Shown here piece after piece: positions 16,355-25,651 of a stretch of 64,000 nt of DNA. The notes under the pieces were generated by a model. The model was not told the DNA's origin and ran no database searches. It saw only the letters and a list, made by a program, of their open reading frames with translations. The first letter of the stretch is position 1. Each line of letters opens with the position of its first letter. A program made the translations under genes and the position numbers. This DNA is from Methylococcus mesophilus (GTDB taxonomy: Bacteria > Pseudomonadota > Gammaproteobacteria > Methylococcales > Methylococcaceae). The stretch lies in contig NZ_CP110921.1 in assembly GCF_026247885.1 (NCBI RefSeq), positions 682,001 through 746,000 of the forward strand, written 5' to 3'.

Positions 16355-17854
16355 ATGGCGAATAAAGAAATCCTGCTGGTAGTCGACGTGGTGTCGAACG
16401 AAAAGGACATCGAAAAGGAAGTCATTTTTTCCGCGATCGAAGAGGCACTCCGCACCGCCACGATCAAGCGGCACGACGGCAGATACGACGTACGCGTGAG
16501 CATCGACCGCAAGACCGGCGACTACGAGACATTCCGCCGTTGGCAAGTGGTGGAACCCAGCGAGGAACTCGGCGGCGGCGTCGAATTCCCGGACAAGGAG
16601 ATGCTGCTCGAAGAAGCGCGCAAGACCCACTCCGGCATCGCCGTCGGCGAGTTTGTGGAAGAACCTTTCGACTCCATCGAGTTCGGCCGGATCGCCGCCC
16701 AGACCGCCAAGCAGGTGATCGTCCAGAAGGTGCGCGAGGCCGAACGGCGCAAGATCGCGGATGCCTACCAGGGACGCGTCGGCGAGCTGATCACCGGTGT
16801 CATCAAGCGCATCGAGCGGGGCAACGTCTTTCTCGACCTGGGCGGCAACGTGGAAGCCTTCATCCCGCGCGACGAAATGATCCCGCGCGAGGCCGTCCGC
16901 TCCGGCGACCGCCTGCGGGGCATCCTGAGTGCGGTCCGGCCGGATGCGAGGGGACCCCAGCTTTTCGTCAGCCGCACCGCGCCCGAACTCCTCATCGCCC
17001 TGTTCCGCCTGGAAGTTCCGGAAGTCAGCGAAAACCTCATCGAAATCAAAGGGGCAGCGCGCGACCCCGGCGTACGTGCCAAGGTCGCCGTCAAGAGCAA
17101 CGATCCGCGGCTCGACCCGGTCGGTGCCTGCGTCGGCATGCGCGGTTCTCGGGTACAGGCCGTGTCCAACGAACTGGCGGGGGAGCGCGTCGATATCATC
17201 CTGTGGAACGAGAACGAGGCCCAGTTCGTGGTCAACGCCATGTCGCCGGCTGAAATCGTGTCCATCGTCGTCGACGAAGACCGCCACAGCATGGACATCG
17301 CCGTCGCCGACGAAAACCTGTCGCAGGCCATCGGCCGCGGCGGCCAAAACGTCCGGCTGGCTTCCGAACTGACGGGGTGGACCTTGAACGTCATGAGCTC
17401 CACCCAGGCCGACGCCAAGACCCTGGAAGAAACCCAGCGCCTGATCCAGACTTTCGTCGAGCAATTGAGCGTGGACGAAAACGTCTCGGAAATCCTCGTC
17501 AGGGAAGGTTTTTCCAGTGTGGAAGAGCTGGCCTACGTGCCAAGCAAGGAATTGCTCGAGATCGAAGAATTCGACGAGGATATCGTAGAAGAATTGCGCA
17601 ACCGGGCGCGGGACGCGCTGCTCATCAAAGCCATCGCCTCCGAGGAAAAGCTCGAGGACACCGAGCCCAGCCAGGAGTTGCTGGAACTCGAGGGCATGGA
17701 CCGCGAACTGGCCTACCGCCTTGCGCGCCACGGCATTCGCACGCTGGAAGACCTGGCCGACCAGGCCGTCCCGGATCTTTTGGACATCGAAGACATGGAA
17801 GAGGAAAAGGCCGCTGAGCTCATCATGAAGGCGCGCGCCTCGTGGTTTTCCTGA
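16355..17854 (+). CDS. nusA: Transcription termination/antitermination factor NusA
   Basis: RNA polymerase-binding factor that controls pausing, termination and antitermination. The 499 residues match E. coli (495). Order: N-terminal polymerase-binding domain (1-125), S1 domain (about 135-200, GVIKRIERGNVFLDLGGNVEAF), two KH domains (about 230-345, including AIGRGGQNVRLASELTGW), and two acidic C-terminal repeats typical of gammaproteobacteria (about 365-425 and 440-490). Located 16 bases after rimP. Confidence 0.97.
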   Translation: MANKEILLVVDVVSNEKDIEKEVIFSAIEEALRTATIKRHDGRYDVRVSIDRKTGDYETFRRWQVVEPSEELGGGVEFPDKEMLLEEARKTHSGIAVGEFVEEPFDSIEFGRIAAQTAKQVIVQKVREAERRKIADAYQGRVGELITGVIKRIERGNVFLDLGGNVEAFIPRDEMIPREAVRSGDRLRGILSAVRPDARGPQLFVSRTAPELLIALFRLEVPEVSENLIEIKGAARDPGVRAKVAVKSNDPRLDPVGACVGMRGSRVQAVSNELAGERVDIILWNENEAQFVVNAMSPAEIVSIVVDEDRHSMDIAVADENLSQAIGRGGQNVRLASELTGWTLNVMSSTQADAKTLEETQRLIQTFVEQLSVDENVSEILVREGFSSVEELAYVPSKELLEIEEFDEDIVEELRNRARDALLIKAIASEEKLEDTEPSQELLELEGMDRELAYRLARHGIRTLEDLADQAVPDLLDIEDMEEEKAAELIMKARASWFS

Positions 17855-17888
17855 AGACGTAAGGACGATTACCGATAGGGGCTGAATC

Positions 17889-20498
17889 ATGAGTGACGTA
17901 ACAGTGAGACAATTGGCCGGGATCGTGGGGATTCCCCTCGACAGGCTGCTCCATCAGCTCGGAGACGCGGGTCTTCAGATCTCCGATGCAGACGATGTGC
18001 TGAGCGATGCCGAAAAGATGAAGCTGCTCAACCACCTGCGCCAGAGCCACGGCAAGGTGCAGGAAAGCGTGACCGAGCCCAAGCGGGTCACGCTCCAGCG
18101 CCGATCCGTCACCGAACTCAAGCAGGGCACGGTACCGGGCAAGGGCGCGAAGACGATCAGCGTCGAAGTGCGAAAGAAGCGCACCTACGTCAAGCGCAGC
18201 GAACTGCCTGAAACCAGTGAGCGCCTAACCGAAGCCGAACAGGCCCGGCGGGCCCTGGAGGAACAGCAGCAGCGCGAACTGGCCGAACAGGAAGCACGCC
18301 AGCACCAGGAAGAGTTGCTCCGCCAGCAGGCTGCCGAAGAAGAGCGCCGCAGGCAGGAGGAGTCCGCCCGAACGGACGAGGAGCGCGCGCGCCGGGAAGA
18401 GGAGGAACGCAGAGCCGCAGGCGAGCGGGAAGCCGCAGCGCCCAAGCCCGCACCGGCCGCCGCTCCTTCGCCCGCCCGCCCTGCGCCGGCACCTCGCCCC
18501 TCGGCGCCGCGCCCTCCCGTTGCCAAGCCCAAGAGCGAGGCACCCCGCGGCCAAGTCGCCGAACGCGAAACCGAAGCGCGCGGAGAGAAGCGGGGCGCGG
18601 GCTTGAGCCGAAAGGACGAATATCGGGAGCTCCAAGGCGACGATTTCCGCAAAGGCGGCGGAAAAAAGAAAAAAGGCAAGCTCGGCAGGCCGATGGTCAT
18701 GCCGGAGCAGAAGCACGGTTTCGAGAGACCGACCGCCCCCATCGTTTACGAAGTCGCCGTTCCGGAATCCATGACGGTCTCGGACTTGGCCCAGCGCATG
18801 TCGGTCAAGGGCATCGAGGTCATCAAGGTTCTGATGAAAATGGGCGTGATGGCCACCATCAACCAGGTGCTGGACCAGGAAACCGCCATTCTGGTGGTCG
18901 AGGAAATGGGCCACAAGGCTACCGCGCAGAAGGAAGACAACCTCGAAGCGGAAATCATGGCCAATCTCGCCGCCGAAGCGGAAGCCCCGCACCTGCCGCG
19001 TCCGCCCGTGGTCACCATCATGGGCCACGTCGACCACGGCAAGACCTCGTTGCTGGACTACATTCGCAAATCCCGGGTCGCCGCCGGCGAAGCGGGTGGC
19101 ATCACCCAGCACATCGGCGCCTATCAGGTCAAAACCGGGCACGGCTCCATCACCTTCCTCGACACGCCCGGCCACGCCGCGTTCACCGCGATGCGGGCCC
19201 GTGGCGCCAAGGTCACCGACATCGTAGTGCTGGTCGTCGCAGCCGATGACGGCGTGATGCCGCAGACCAAAGAAGCCGTGGAGCATTCCCGCGCCGCCGG
19301 CGTACCCATGGTCGTCGCCATGAACAAGATGGACAAGGCCGACGCCGATCCGGACCGCGTCAAGCAGGAGTTGGTCGGACTCAACGTGGTCCCCGAAGAG
19401 TGGGGTGGCGACGTGCAGTTCGTTCCGGTATCCGCCAAAGCCGGTACCGGCATCGACGCCTTGCTGGACGCCATCCTGGTCCAGGCCGAAGTGCTCGAAC
19501 TCCAGGCGCCGGCCGAAATTCCGGCCACCGGCGTGGTGCTGGAATCGAAGCTGGAAAAGGGTCGCGGCCCCGTGGCCGACATCCTGATCCAGCGCGGCAC
19601 CCTGAGGAAGGGCGACTTCCTGCTCTGCGGAAAGGAAATCGGCCGCGTCCGCGCCATGTTCAACGAGAACGGCAAGCCGCTGAAGGAAGCGGGTCCCTCG
19701 ACCCCGATCGAGGTTCTGGGACTGTCCGGCGCACCGGATGCCGGCGATGAGTTCATCGTCGTGGCGGACGAGCGCAAAGCGCGCGAGATCGCCATGCACC
19801 GCGAAGAGAAACTGCGTACCACCAAGCTCGCCGCGCAACAGGCCGCCAAACTGGAGGACGTGTTCTCGCTCATGGGGAGCGAAGAAACCATCGACCTCAA
19901 TCTGGTGATCAAGGCCGACGTCCAGGGCAGCCTGGAGGCCCTGCGCAGTTCGCTGACCGAGCTGTCCACCGACAAGGTCAAGGTGAGAGTCATCGGCGGC
20001 GGCGTCGGCGGCATCTCCGAAACCGACGCGAATCTGGCGCTGGCCTCCAGCGCCATCCTGATCGGCTTCAACGTGCGCGCCGACGGCAGCGCCCGCAAGC
20101 TGATCGAGGAACGGGGCATCGACTTGCACTACTACAGCGTGATCTACAACGCCATCGACGAGGTCAAGAAGTCGATCAGCGGCATGCTGGAACCGGAGTT
20201 CAAGGAACAGATCGTCGGCATCGCCCAGGTACGGGATGTGTTCCGTTCGTCCAAGTTCGGCACCGTGGCCGGCTGCCTGGTCATCGAGGGCCATGTCCGC
20301 CGCAACCTCCCGATCCGGGTGCTGCGAGAGAACGTAGTCATCTTCGAGGGCCAGCTCGAATCGCTGCGCCGCTTCAAGGACGACGTCAACGAAGTTAAAT
20401 CCGGCATGGAATGCGGCATCGCGGTCAAGAACTACAACGACGTGCGCGAAGGCGACCAGATCGAAGTGTTCGAAAAGGTCCAAGTCATACCGCACTGA
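17889..20498 (+). CDS. infB: Translation initiation factor IF-2
   Basis: GTPase that places initiator tRNA on the 30S subunit. The 869 residues include an N-terminal IF2_N module, a highly charged coiled-coil stretch (about 95-200, Glu/Arg/Gln-rich, then Pro/Ala-rich to about 230), a second IF2_N near 290-340, and the G domain with GHVDHGKT (about 378-385), DTPGH and NKMD. Domains III and IV end with [11 protein letters not shown]. Internal starts giving shorter forms are known in E. coli and were not assessed here. Confidence 0.97.
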   Translation: MSDVTVRQLAGIVGIPLDRLLHQLGDAGLQISDADDVLSDAEKMKLLNHLRQSHGKVQESVTEPKRVTLQRRSVTELKQGTVPGKGAKTISVEVRKKRTYVKRSELPETSERLTEAEQARRALEEQQQRELAEQEARQHQEELLRQQAAEEERRRQEESARTDEERARREEEERRAAGEREAAAPKPAPAAAPSPARPAPAPRPSAPRPPVAKPKSEAPRGQVAERETEARGEKRGAGLSRKDEYRELQGDDFRKGGGKKKKGKLGRPMVMPEQKHGFERPTAPIVYEVAVPESMTVSDLAQRMSVKGIEVIKVLMKMGVMATINQVLDQETAILVVEEMGHKATAQKEDNLEAEIMANLAAEAEAPHLPRPPVVTIMGHVDHGKTSLLDYIRKSRVAAGEAGGITQHIGAYQVKTGHGSITFLDTPGHAAFTAMRARGAKVTDIVVLVVAADDGVMPQTKEAVEHSRAAGVPMVVAMNKMDKADADPDRVKQELVGLNVVPEEWGGDVQFVPVSAKAGTGIDALLDAILVQAEVLELQAPAEIPATGVVLESKLEKGRGPVADILIQRGTLRKGDFLLCGKEIGRVRAMFNENGKPLKEAGPSTPIEVLGLSGAPDAGDEFIVVADERKAREIAMHREEKLRTTKLAAQQAAKLEDVFSLMGSEETIDLNLVIKADVQGSLEALRSSLTELSTDKVKVRVIGGGVGGISETDANLALASSAILIGFNVRADGSARKLIEERGIDLHYYSVIYNAIDEVKKSISGMLEPEFKEQIVGIAQVRDVFRSSKFGTVAGCLVIEGHVRRNLPIRVLRENVVIFEGQLESLRRFKDDVNEVKSGMECGIAVKNYNDVREGDQIEVFEKVQVIPH

Positions 20499-20515
20499 CA
20501 CGGTGATCCGGAAAT

Positions 20516-20875
20516 ATGCCTAGAGAATTCACCCGCAGCGACCGGGTGTCCGCCCAGATGCAGCGGGAAATCGCAGAGTTCCTGCGCACCGGCATCGATG
20601 CGCCGGAACTTGGGATGGTCACCGTCAGCGACGTCGAGGTCAGCCGCGACCTCGCCGTGGCCAAGGTGTTCGTCACTTTTCTCGGCGGGAGGCTGGAAAC
20701 CCGGGCGGCCGTGAAGCGGCTGAGCGAGTTCGCGCCCCAGCTCCGGCAGGTGCTGGGCCGGCGGATGCGCATGCGCGTCATTCCGGAAATCCGCTTTGCC
20801 TACGATGATTCCCTCGAGCGCGGCCTGCACATGGACGAAGTGCTGCGCTCTCTCGATAAAGACGGCGATACCTAA
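20516..20875 (+). CDS. rbfA: Ribosome-binding factor A
   Basis: Binds the 30S subunit late in 16S rRNA maturation and is linked to cold growth. The 119 residues start [22 protein letters not shown] and contain [20 protein letters not shown] and the C-terminal [19 protein letters not shown], all characteristic. It lies 17 bases after infB and 3 bases before truB. Confidence 0.96.
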   Translation: MPREFTRSDRVSAQMQREIAEFLRTGIDAPELGMVTVSDVEVSRDLAVAKVFVTFLGGRLETRAAVKRLSEFAPQLRQVLGRRMRMRVIPEIRFAYDDSLERGLHMDEVLRSLDKDGDT

Positions 20876-20878
20876 GGC

Positions 20879-21808
20879 ATGAGGTCCGCTTCGACAGCCA
20901 CGCTGTCGGGGGTTCTGCTGCTCGACAAGAGCAGCGGCATGACCTCGAACAGCGCTTTGCAGCGTGCCCGGAAACTGCTCAATATGCGCAAGGCTGGCCA
21001 TACCGGCAGCCTGGATCCTCTCGCCAGCGGCATCCTGCCCCTCTGCTTCAACGAGGCCACCAAGCTCTCTGGCTATCTGCTGGATTCGGACAAACGCTAC
21101 CGGGTCGTGGCCCGACTGGGCGTCTCCACCAATACCGGCGACGCCGACGGTGAAATCCTGTCGCGGGCGCCCGTCCCCGTGCTCGAGGAACCTGCCCTCC
21201 TCGCGCTCCTGGCGCGGTTCACCGGCCCCATCCTGCAGGTGCCGCCGATGTTTTCGGCCCTCAAGCACCAGGGAAAACGGCTCTATGAATTCGCGCGCAA
21301 AGGCGTGGAAGTCGAACGGCCGGCCCGCCCGGTGACGATCTTCAGCATCGAACTGGCCGGAAGGGGGGCGGATTACCTGGAACTGGACGTCCACTGCTCC
21401 AAGGGTACCTATATCCGGACCCTGGTAGAGGACATCGGCGACGCTCTCGGCTGCGGCGCCCATGTCCAAGTGTTGCGGCGTACGGCCGTCGCGGGCTTTT
21501 CCGTCGACCAGGCCATGACTCTGAACCAACTGGAAGCGATGGCACCGGCGGCCCGGCTCGATTGCCTGCGGCCGATGGACAGCATGGTGCCGCACTGGCC
21601 CGAGATATCGCTCGATGCCGAACTGTCGCGGCTTTTCCTGCACGGGCAGGCCGTTACCCTGATCGATGTCCCCGTTGGCGACCTGCTCCGGGTCTATGAC
21701 GACGAACGCGCGTTTCTCGGCATAGGCCGCAATGACGGCAAAGGAGGGGTCGCCCCCAGGCGGATATTTGTCCTGCGCGGCGGCGATGCGGAGTCGAGGC
21801 CTTCATGA
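20879..21808 (+). CDS. truB: tRNA pseudouridine(55) synthase
   Basis: Makes pseudouridine 55 in the T loop of tRNAs. The catalytic aspartate is Asp46 in HTGSLDPLASGILP. Further family motifs are QVPPMFSALKHQGKRLYEFAR and CSKGTYIRTLVEDIG. The 309-residue length, including a C-terminal PUA-like part, matches E. coli TruB (314). Confidence 0.96.
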   Translation: MRSASTATLSGVLLLDKSSGMTSNSALQRARKLLNMRKAGHTGSLDPLASGILPLCFNEATKLSGYLLDSDKRYRVVARLGVSTNTGDADGEILSRAPVPVLEEPALLALLARFTGPILQVPPMFSALKHQGKRLYEFARKGVEVERPARPVTIFSIELAGRGADYLELDVHCSKGTYIRTLVEDIGDALGCGAHVQVLRRTAVAGFSVDQAMTLNQLEAMAPAARLDCLRPMDSMVPHWPEISLDAELSRLFLHGQAVTLIDVPVGDLLRVYDDERAFLGIGRNDGKGGVAPRRIFVLRGGDAESRPS

Positions 21809-21830
21809 GCCGGTCTTCCGTGACGGAACC

Positions 21831-21860
21831 TTGTCCTGCTCCCATCCCAGACGGTACAAT
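21831..21860 (+). promoter_or_regulatory. Putative rpsO promoter
   Basis: TTGTCC (21831-21836) and TACAAT (21855-21860) are separated by 18 bases and lie about 50 bases before rpsO. In E. coli rpsO also has its own promoter within this operon and S15 represses its own mRNA; an S15-binding structure was not tested here. Confidence 0.55.
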
Positions 21861-21908
21861 TAACGATTGTTCAAAAGGTTTTCAACGAGTTTTTTGGAGA
21901 TTATCCCC

Positions 21909-22178
21909 ATGGCTTTCACAGCAGCAGAAAAAAGCGCCATCGTGCAGGAATTCCAGCGCACCCCAGGCGATACCGGTTCCCCCGAGGTCCAAGTGGCCCT
22001 GCTGACCAACCGCATCAACTACCTGACCCCTCACTTCGTCAAGCACAAGAAGGACTTCCATTCCCGCCGCGGCCTGCTCCGTCTGGTCAACCAGCGCCGC
22101 AAGCTGCTGGACTACCTGAAGAGTACCGACAACGAACGGTACCGTACGCTCATCGAGCGACTGGGTCTCCGTAAATAA
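21909..22178 (+). CDS. rpsO: 30S ribosomal protein S15
   Basis: An 89-residue primary 16S rRNA-binding protein. The start [16 protein letters not shown] is preceded by ttggaga; an upstream ATG in frame adds 14 unlikely residues and is rejected. Motifs [17 protein letters not shown] and [19 protein letters not shown] are diagnostic. The rpsO-pnp pair is conserved in proteobacteria. Confidence 0.97.
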   Translation: MAFTAAEKSAIVQEFQRTPGDTGSPEVQVALLTNRINYLTPHFVKHKKDFHSRRGLLRLVNQRRKLLDYLKSTDNERYRTLIERLGLRK

Positions 22179-22209
22179 TTCTGGCCCGCCGACACCCCAA
22201 GGAGAACCC

Positions 22210-24285
22210 GTGAACCCGATCCGGAAGCAATTTCAGTACGGCGATCATACCGTTTCGATCGAAACCGGCGAGATCGCCCGTCAGGCCGATGCCGCGGTCA
22301 TGGTGGACATGGCCGGCACCGTGGTGCTGGTCACCGTCGTAGGACGCAAGGAGGCCTCCCCGCACGGCGATTTCTTCCCTCTCACCGTCAATTACCAGGA
22401 AAAGGCCTACGCTGCCGGACGCATTCCGGGTGGATTCTTCAAACGGGAAGGACGTCCCAGCGAAAAGGAAACGCTGACCGCACGACTGATCGACCGGCCT
22501 ATCCGACCGTTGTTCCCGGACGGCTTCATCAACGAAGTCCAGGTCGTCGCCACCGTCATGTCGCTGAATCCGGACGTGGACCCGGACATTCCTTCGATGC
22601 TCGGTGCATCGGCGGCGCTGACGCTGTCGGGCCTGCCCTTCAAAGGCCCGATCGGCGCCGCCCGCGTAGGATTCGTGGACAGCGCCTACGTCCTGAATCC
22701 GGACAAATCATCCATGGGAGTTTCGGAGCTCGACCTGGTGGTCGCAGGCACCGCCAATGCCGTGCTCATGGTCGAATCCGAAGCGAAGATTCTGCCCGAG
22801 GAAGTGATGCTCGGCGCGGTCGTCTTCGGCCACGAACAGATGCAGACGGCCATCCGTGCCATCGACGAGATGGCAGCGGAAGCCGGGGTGACGCCCTGGT
22901 CATGGGAACCGCCGGCCGTGGACACCGGGCTGGTCGCCGCGGTCGACCAACTGGCGCGGGCAGGATTGAACGAAGGCTACAGCATCGCCGACAAGCAGCT
23001 CCGCCAGCAGAAGCTCAAGGAAATCCGGAAGGCCGTGATCGATAGCCTGGCCGCCGAAGGCAGCCATGACGAAAACGCGGTCAAGCGGCAGATCGAAAAG
23101 CTGGAGGAAGAGATCGTCCGCGGCAATATCCTCCACCACGGTAAGCGGATCGACGGGCGCGACCTCGCCACGGTGCGTCCCATCACGATCCGCACCGGCG
23201 TCCTGCCCCGCACCCACGGCTCCGCCCTGTTCACCCGCGGCGAAACCCAGGCGCTGGTAGTCGCGACCCTGGGTACGGGCCGCGATGCGCAGCTCATCGA
23301 CGCGCTGGAAGGCGAGTACAAAGAAAATTTCATGCTGCACTACAACTTCCCGCCCTACTGTGTGGGAGAAACCGGCGCCATCGGCTCGCCCAAGCGGCGC
23401 GAGATTGGCCACGGGCGCCTGGCCAAGCGCGGCGTGCAGGCGATCATGCCGACGACGGAAGAATTTCCCTACGTCATCCGCATCGTTTCGGAGATCACCG
23501 AATCCAACGGCTCCAGCTCCATGGCCTCGGTCTGCGGCAGCAGTCTGGCACTGATGGATGCCGGCGCGCCGACCAAGGGGGCCGTGGCCGGCATCGCCAT
23601 GGGACTGATCCTCGAAGGTGAAGAATTCGCCGTCCTGTCGGACATCATGGGTGACGAGGACCACCTCGGCGATATGGACTTCAAGGTCGCCGGCACCCGC
23701 GACGGCGTCACCGCGCTGCAGATGGACATCAAGATCGACGGCATCACGCCGGAGATCATGCGCCAAGCACTGCATCAGGCCCGCGACGGACGGATGCACA
23801 TCCTGGACAAAATGGCGCAGGCCCTGCCGGCGCCGCGCAGCGAAATGTCCGATTACGCGCCGCGCATCACCAGCTTCACCATCGACCCCAGCAAGATCCG
23901 GGAGGTGATCGGCAAGGGCGGTGCGACCATCCGCGCCATCACCGAAGAGACCGGCACCAGCATCGACATCACCGACGACGGCGTCATCAAGATCGCCTCG
24001 GTCGACAAGCAGGCCGGTCTGGAGGCGCGCCGCCGCATCGAGGACATCACGGCGGAGGTCGAAGTCGGCAAGGTCTACGAAGGCAAGGTCGCACGGCTGA
24101 TGGACTTCGGCGCCTTCGTCACCATCCTGCCGGGCAAGGACGGACTGGTGCACATCTCCCAGATCTCCGACGAGCACGTCGAGAAAGTCAGCGACAAGCT
24201 GGCGGAGGGCGATGTGGTCAAGGTCAAGGTGCTGGAGATCGACCGTCAGGGCCGGGTGCGGCTCAGCATGAAGGCCGTCGACTAA
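22210..24285 (+). CDS. pnp: Polyribonucleotide nucleotidyltransferase (PNPase)
   Basis: Phosphorolytic 3'-5' exoribonuclease and component of the RNA degradosome. The 691 residues comprise two RNase PH-like domains (about 1-225 and 310-545), a KH domain (about 553-610, [20 protein letters not shown]) and a C-terminal S1 domain (about 618-690, [18 protein letters not shown]). Catalytic-region motifs such as [12 protein letters not shown] and [16 protein letters not shown] are intact. A strong bidirectional terminator ends the operon. Confidence 0.97.
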   Translation: MNPIRKQFQYGDHTVSIETGEIARQADAAVMVDMAGTVVLVTVVGRKEASPHGDFFPLTVNYQEKAYAAGRIPGGFFKREGRPSEKETLTARLIDRPIRPLFPDGFINEVQVVATVMSLNPDVDPDIPSMLGASAALTLSGLPFKGPIGAARVGFVDSAYVLNPDKSSMGVSELDLVVAGTANAVLMVESEAKILPEEVMLGAVVFGHEQMQTAIRAIDEMAAEAGVTPWSWEPPAVDTGLVAAVDQLARAGLNEGYSIADKQLRQQKLKEIRKAVIDSLAAEGSHDENAVKRQIEKLEEEIVRGNILHHGKRIDGRDLATVRPITIRTGVLPRTHGSALFTRGETQALVVATLGTGRDAQLIDALEGEYKENFMLHYNFPPYCVGETGAIGSPKRREIGHGRLAKRGVQAIMPTTEEFPYVIRIVSEITESNGSSSMASVCGSSLALMDAGAPTKGAVAGIAMGLILEGEEFAVLSDIMGDEDHLGDMDFKVAGTRDGVTALQMDIKIDGITPEIMRQALHQARDGRMHILDKMAQALPAPRSEMSDYAPRITSFTIDPSKIREVIGKGGATIRAITEETGTSIDITDDGVIKIASVDKQAGLEARRRIEDITAEVEVGKVYEGKVARLMDFGAFVTILPGKDGLVHISQISDEHVEKVSDKLAEGDVVKVKVLEIDRQGRVRLSMKAVD

Positions 24286-24305
24286 TCTCACGTCGTCCTG
24301 ATACG

Positions 24306-24334
24306 AAAAACCCCGGCCTAGGCCGGGGTTTTTT
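24306..24334 (+). terminator. Bidirectional intrinsic terminator after pnp
   Basis: CCCCGGCC and GGCCGGGG form an 8-base stem with A5 before and T6 after. It can end both the rimP-pnp operon and the convergent minus-strand gene that stops at 24355. Confidence 0.92.
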
Positions 24335-24354
24335 ATGCCCGAAAGATCGGAGGA

Positions 24355-25032
24355 TCAATCGTCGCTGCTGAACACGCCGAGCAGCTGCAACAGGCTGGTG
24401 AACAGGTTGAAGATCGTCACGTACAGCGAGACGGTGGCGAGGATATAGTTGGTTTCGCCGCCGTGGATGATCGCGCTGGTCTGGAACAGGATCATCCCGG
24501 CCATCAGCACCACGAACATCGCCGACACCGCCAGGCTCAAGCCCATCAGGCCGGGCACGAAGGCGGCGACCAGGCCGGCCAGGAAGGCGACCAGGATGCC
24601 GGCGCCGAGCATGCCGCCGAGGAAGCTGAAATCCTTTCGGGTCGTCAGCGCATAGGCCGAAAGACCCAGGAACACCGCGCCGGTGCCGCCCATGGCCATC
24701 ATGACCAGCTGAGTGCCGTTGGCAAAGTGCGTGATGTAGGCGTTCAGGATCGGGCCCAGCGTGTAGCCCATGAATCCGGTCAGGGCAAACACCCAAAGGA
24801 TGCCGAGTGCGCTGTTGGCATATTTGTTGGTCAGCCACAGCAGGCCAAAATAGCCCACCAGGGTGATGATGATGCCCGGATGGGGCAACGCCAGCGCCAT
24901 GGACACGCCGGCAGTGAGCGCACTGAACAGCAGCGTCATCGACAGCAGCGCATAGGTGTTGGTCAACACCTTGTGGCGCGGCAGGACAGCGTAGGCGCCG
25001 CGGCTCAGAACCTGTTCACGGGGGATACTCAT
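24355..25032 (-). CDS. Bax inhibitor-1/YccA family membrane protein
   Basis: Encodes 225 residues from the ATG at 25032, chosen because tgaggag lies 9 bases upstream. About seven hydrophobic segments fill the protein, and the family signature around GLSAYALTTRKDFSFLGGML is present. Members of this family are pH-sensitive calcium-leak channels or modulators of the FtsH protease (YccA); the role in this organism is unknown. It probably shares the terminator at 24306-24334 with pnp. Confidence 0.88.
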   Translation of the reverse strand: MSIPREQVLSRGAYAVLPRHKVLTNTYALLSMTLLFSALTAGVSMALALPHPGIIITLVGYFGLLWLTNKYANSALGILWVFALTGFMGYTLGPILNAYITHFANGTQLVMMAMGGTGAVFLGLSAYALTTRKDFSFLGGMLGAGILVAFLAGLVAAFVPGLMGLSLAVSAMFVVLMAGMILFQTSAIIHGGETNYILATVSLYVTIFNLFTSLLQLLGVFSSDD

Positions 25033-25114
25033 TCGATAACTCCTCAAGTTATTTCCACACAAGACTAATAGACCGCTTTATATTAGCGGAGTTTCATTGC
25101 GACAAGGCGCACGC

Positions 25115-25552
25115 TCACACGCCGATGTCTTCATTCCAGAGCGCCCGGTGGGCTGCGATGAATTCCCTCATCAGCGCGGCGCATTCCGGATCGTCCAGCA
25201 TCACCAATTCCACGCCGCGCGAGCGGACATAGCCTTCGGGACCCTGGAAAGTGCGGTTTTCCCCGGCGACGATGCGGGGAATACCGTAGAGCAGCGCCGC
25301 GCCGCTGCACATGTCGCAGGGCGACAAGGTACTGTAGAGCGTCGCTCGCCGGTAATCCGCAGCGCTCAGGCGGCCGGCGTTTTCCAGGCAATCCATTTCC
25401 GCGTGCAGGATCGCGCTGCCCTGCTGGACACGCCGGTTGTGGCCTCGGCCCACGATCTCGCCGTCGATCACCAGCACCGAGCCGATCGGGATGCCGCCCT
25501 CCTCCAGCCCTTTGCGGGCTTCGGCGATGGCGGCCTGCATGTAGATGTCCAT
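25115..25552 (-). CDS. Cytosine deaminase-like zinc deaminase (fungal FCY1 type)
   Basis: A 145-residue CDA-fold deaminase. Zinc ligands and the proton shuttle are His50 and Glu52 (HAEMD) and Cys79/Cys82 (PCDMC). The stretches LYSTLSPCDMCSGA, LLYGIPRIVAGEN and the C-terminal WNEDIG closely resemble yeast cytosine deaminase as I recall it, more than tRNA adenosine deaminase TadA or bacterial CodA. Cytosine to uracil is therefore the likely reaction; guanine or another base remains possible. Upstream is a short REP-like intergenic repeat. Confidence 0.82.
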   Translation of the reverse strand: MDIYMQAAIAEARKGLEEGGIPIGSVLVIDGEIVGRGHNRRVQQGSAILHAEMDCLENAGRLSAADYRRATLYSTLSPCDMCSGAALLYGIPRIVAGENRTFQGPEGYVRSRGVELVMLDDPECAALMREFIAAHRALWNEDIGV

Positions 25553-25586
25553 GGAATCTCCTTGAGAATGAAAACATCGTAAACAG

Positions 25587-25625
25587 CGCCCTCACCCCCA
25601 CCCTCTCCCAAAGGGACAGGGAGAC
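25587..25625. repeat. REP-like intergenic palindrome
   Basis: A Pyr-rich stretch (cgccctcaccccc, then ctctccc) is followed by a partial complement (aaagggacagggag). A similar element begins with cgcccctcacccc at about 60976. Such elements are commonly scattered between proteobacterial genes. Only two copies are in this window. Confidence 0.4.
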
Positions 25626-25651
25626 CAGGGTATCCGCTGCGTGCCGCTAAT

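Noticed and set aside
18225-20501. A 758-codon minus-strand open frame opposite infB
   Set aside because: It mirrors infB codons, shows no domain and has the same His/Val/Asp-rich shadow composition.
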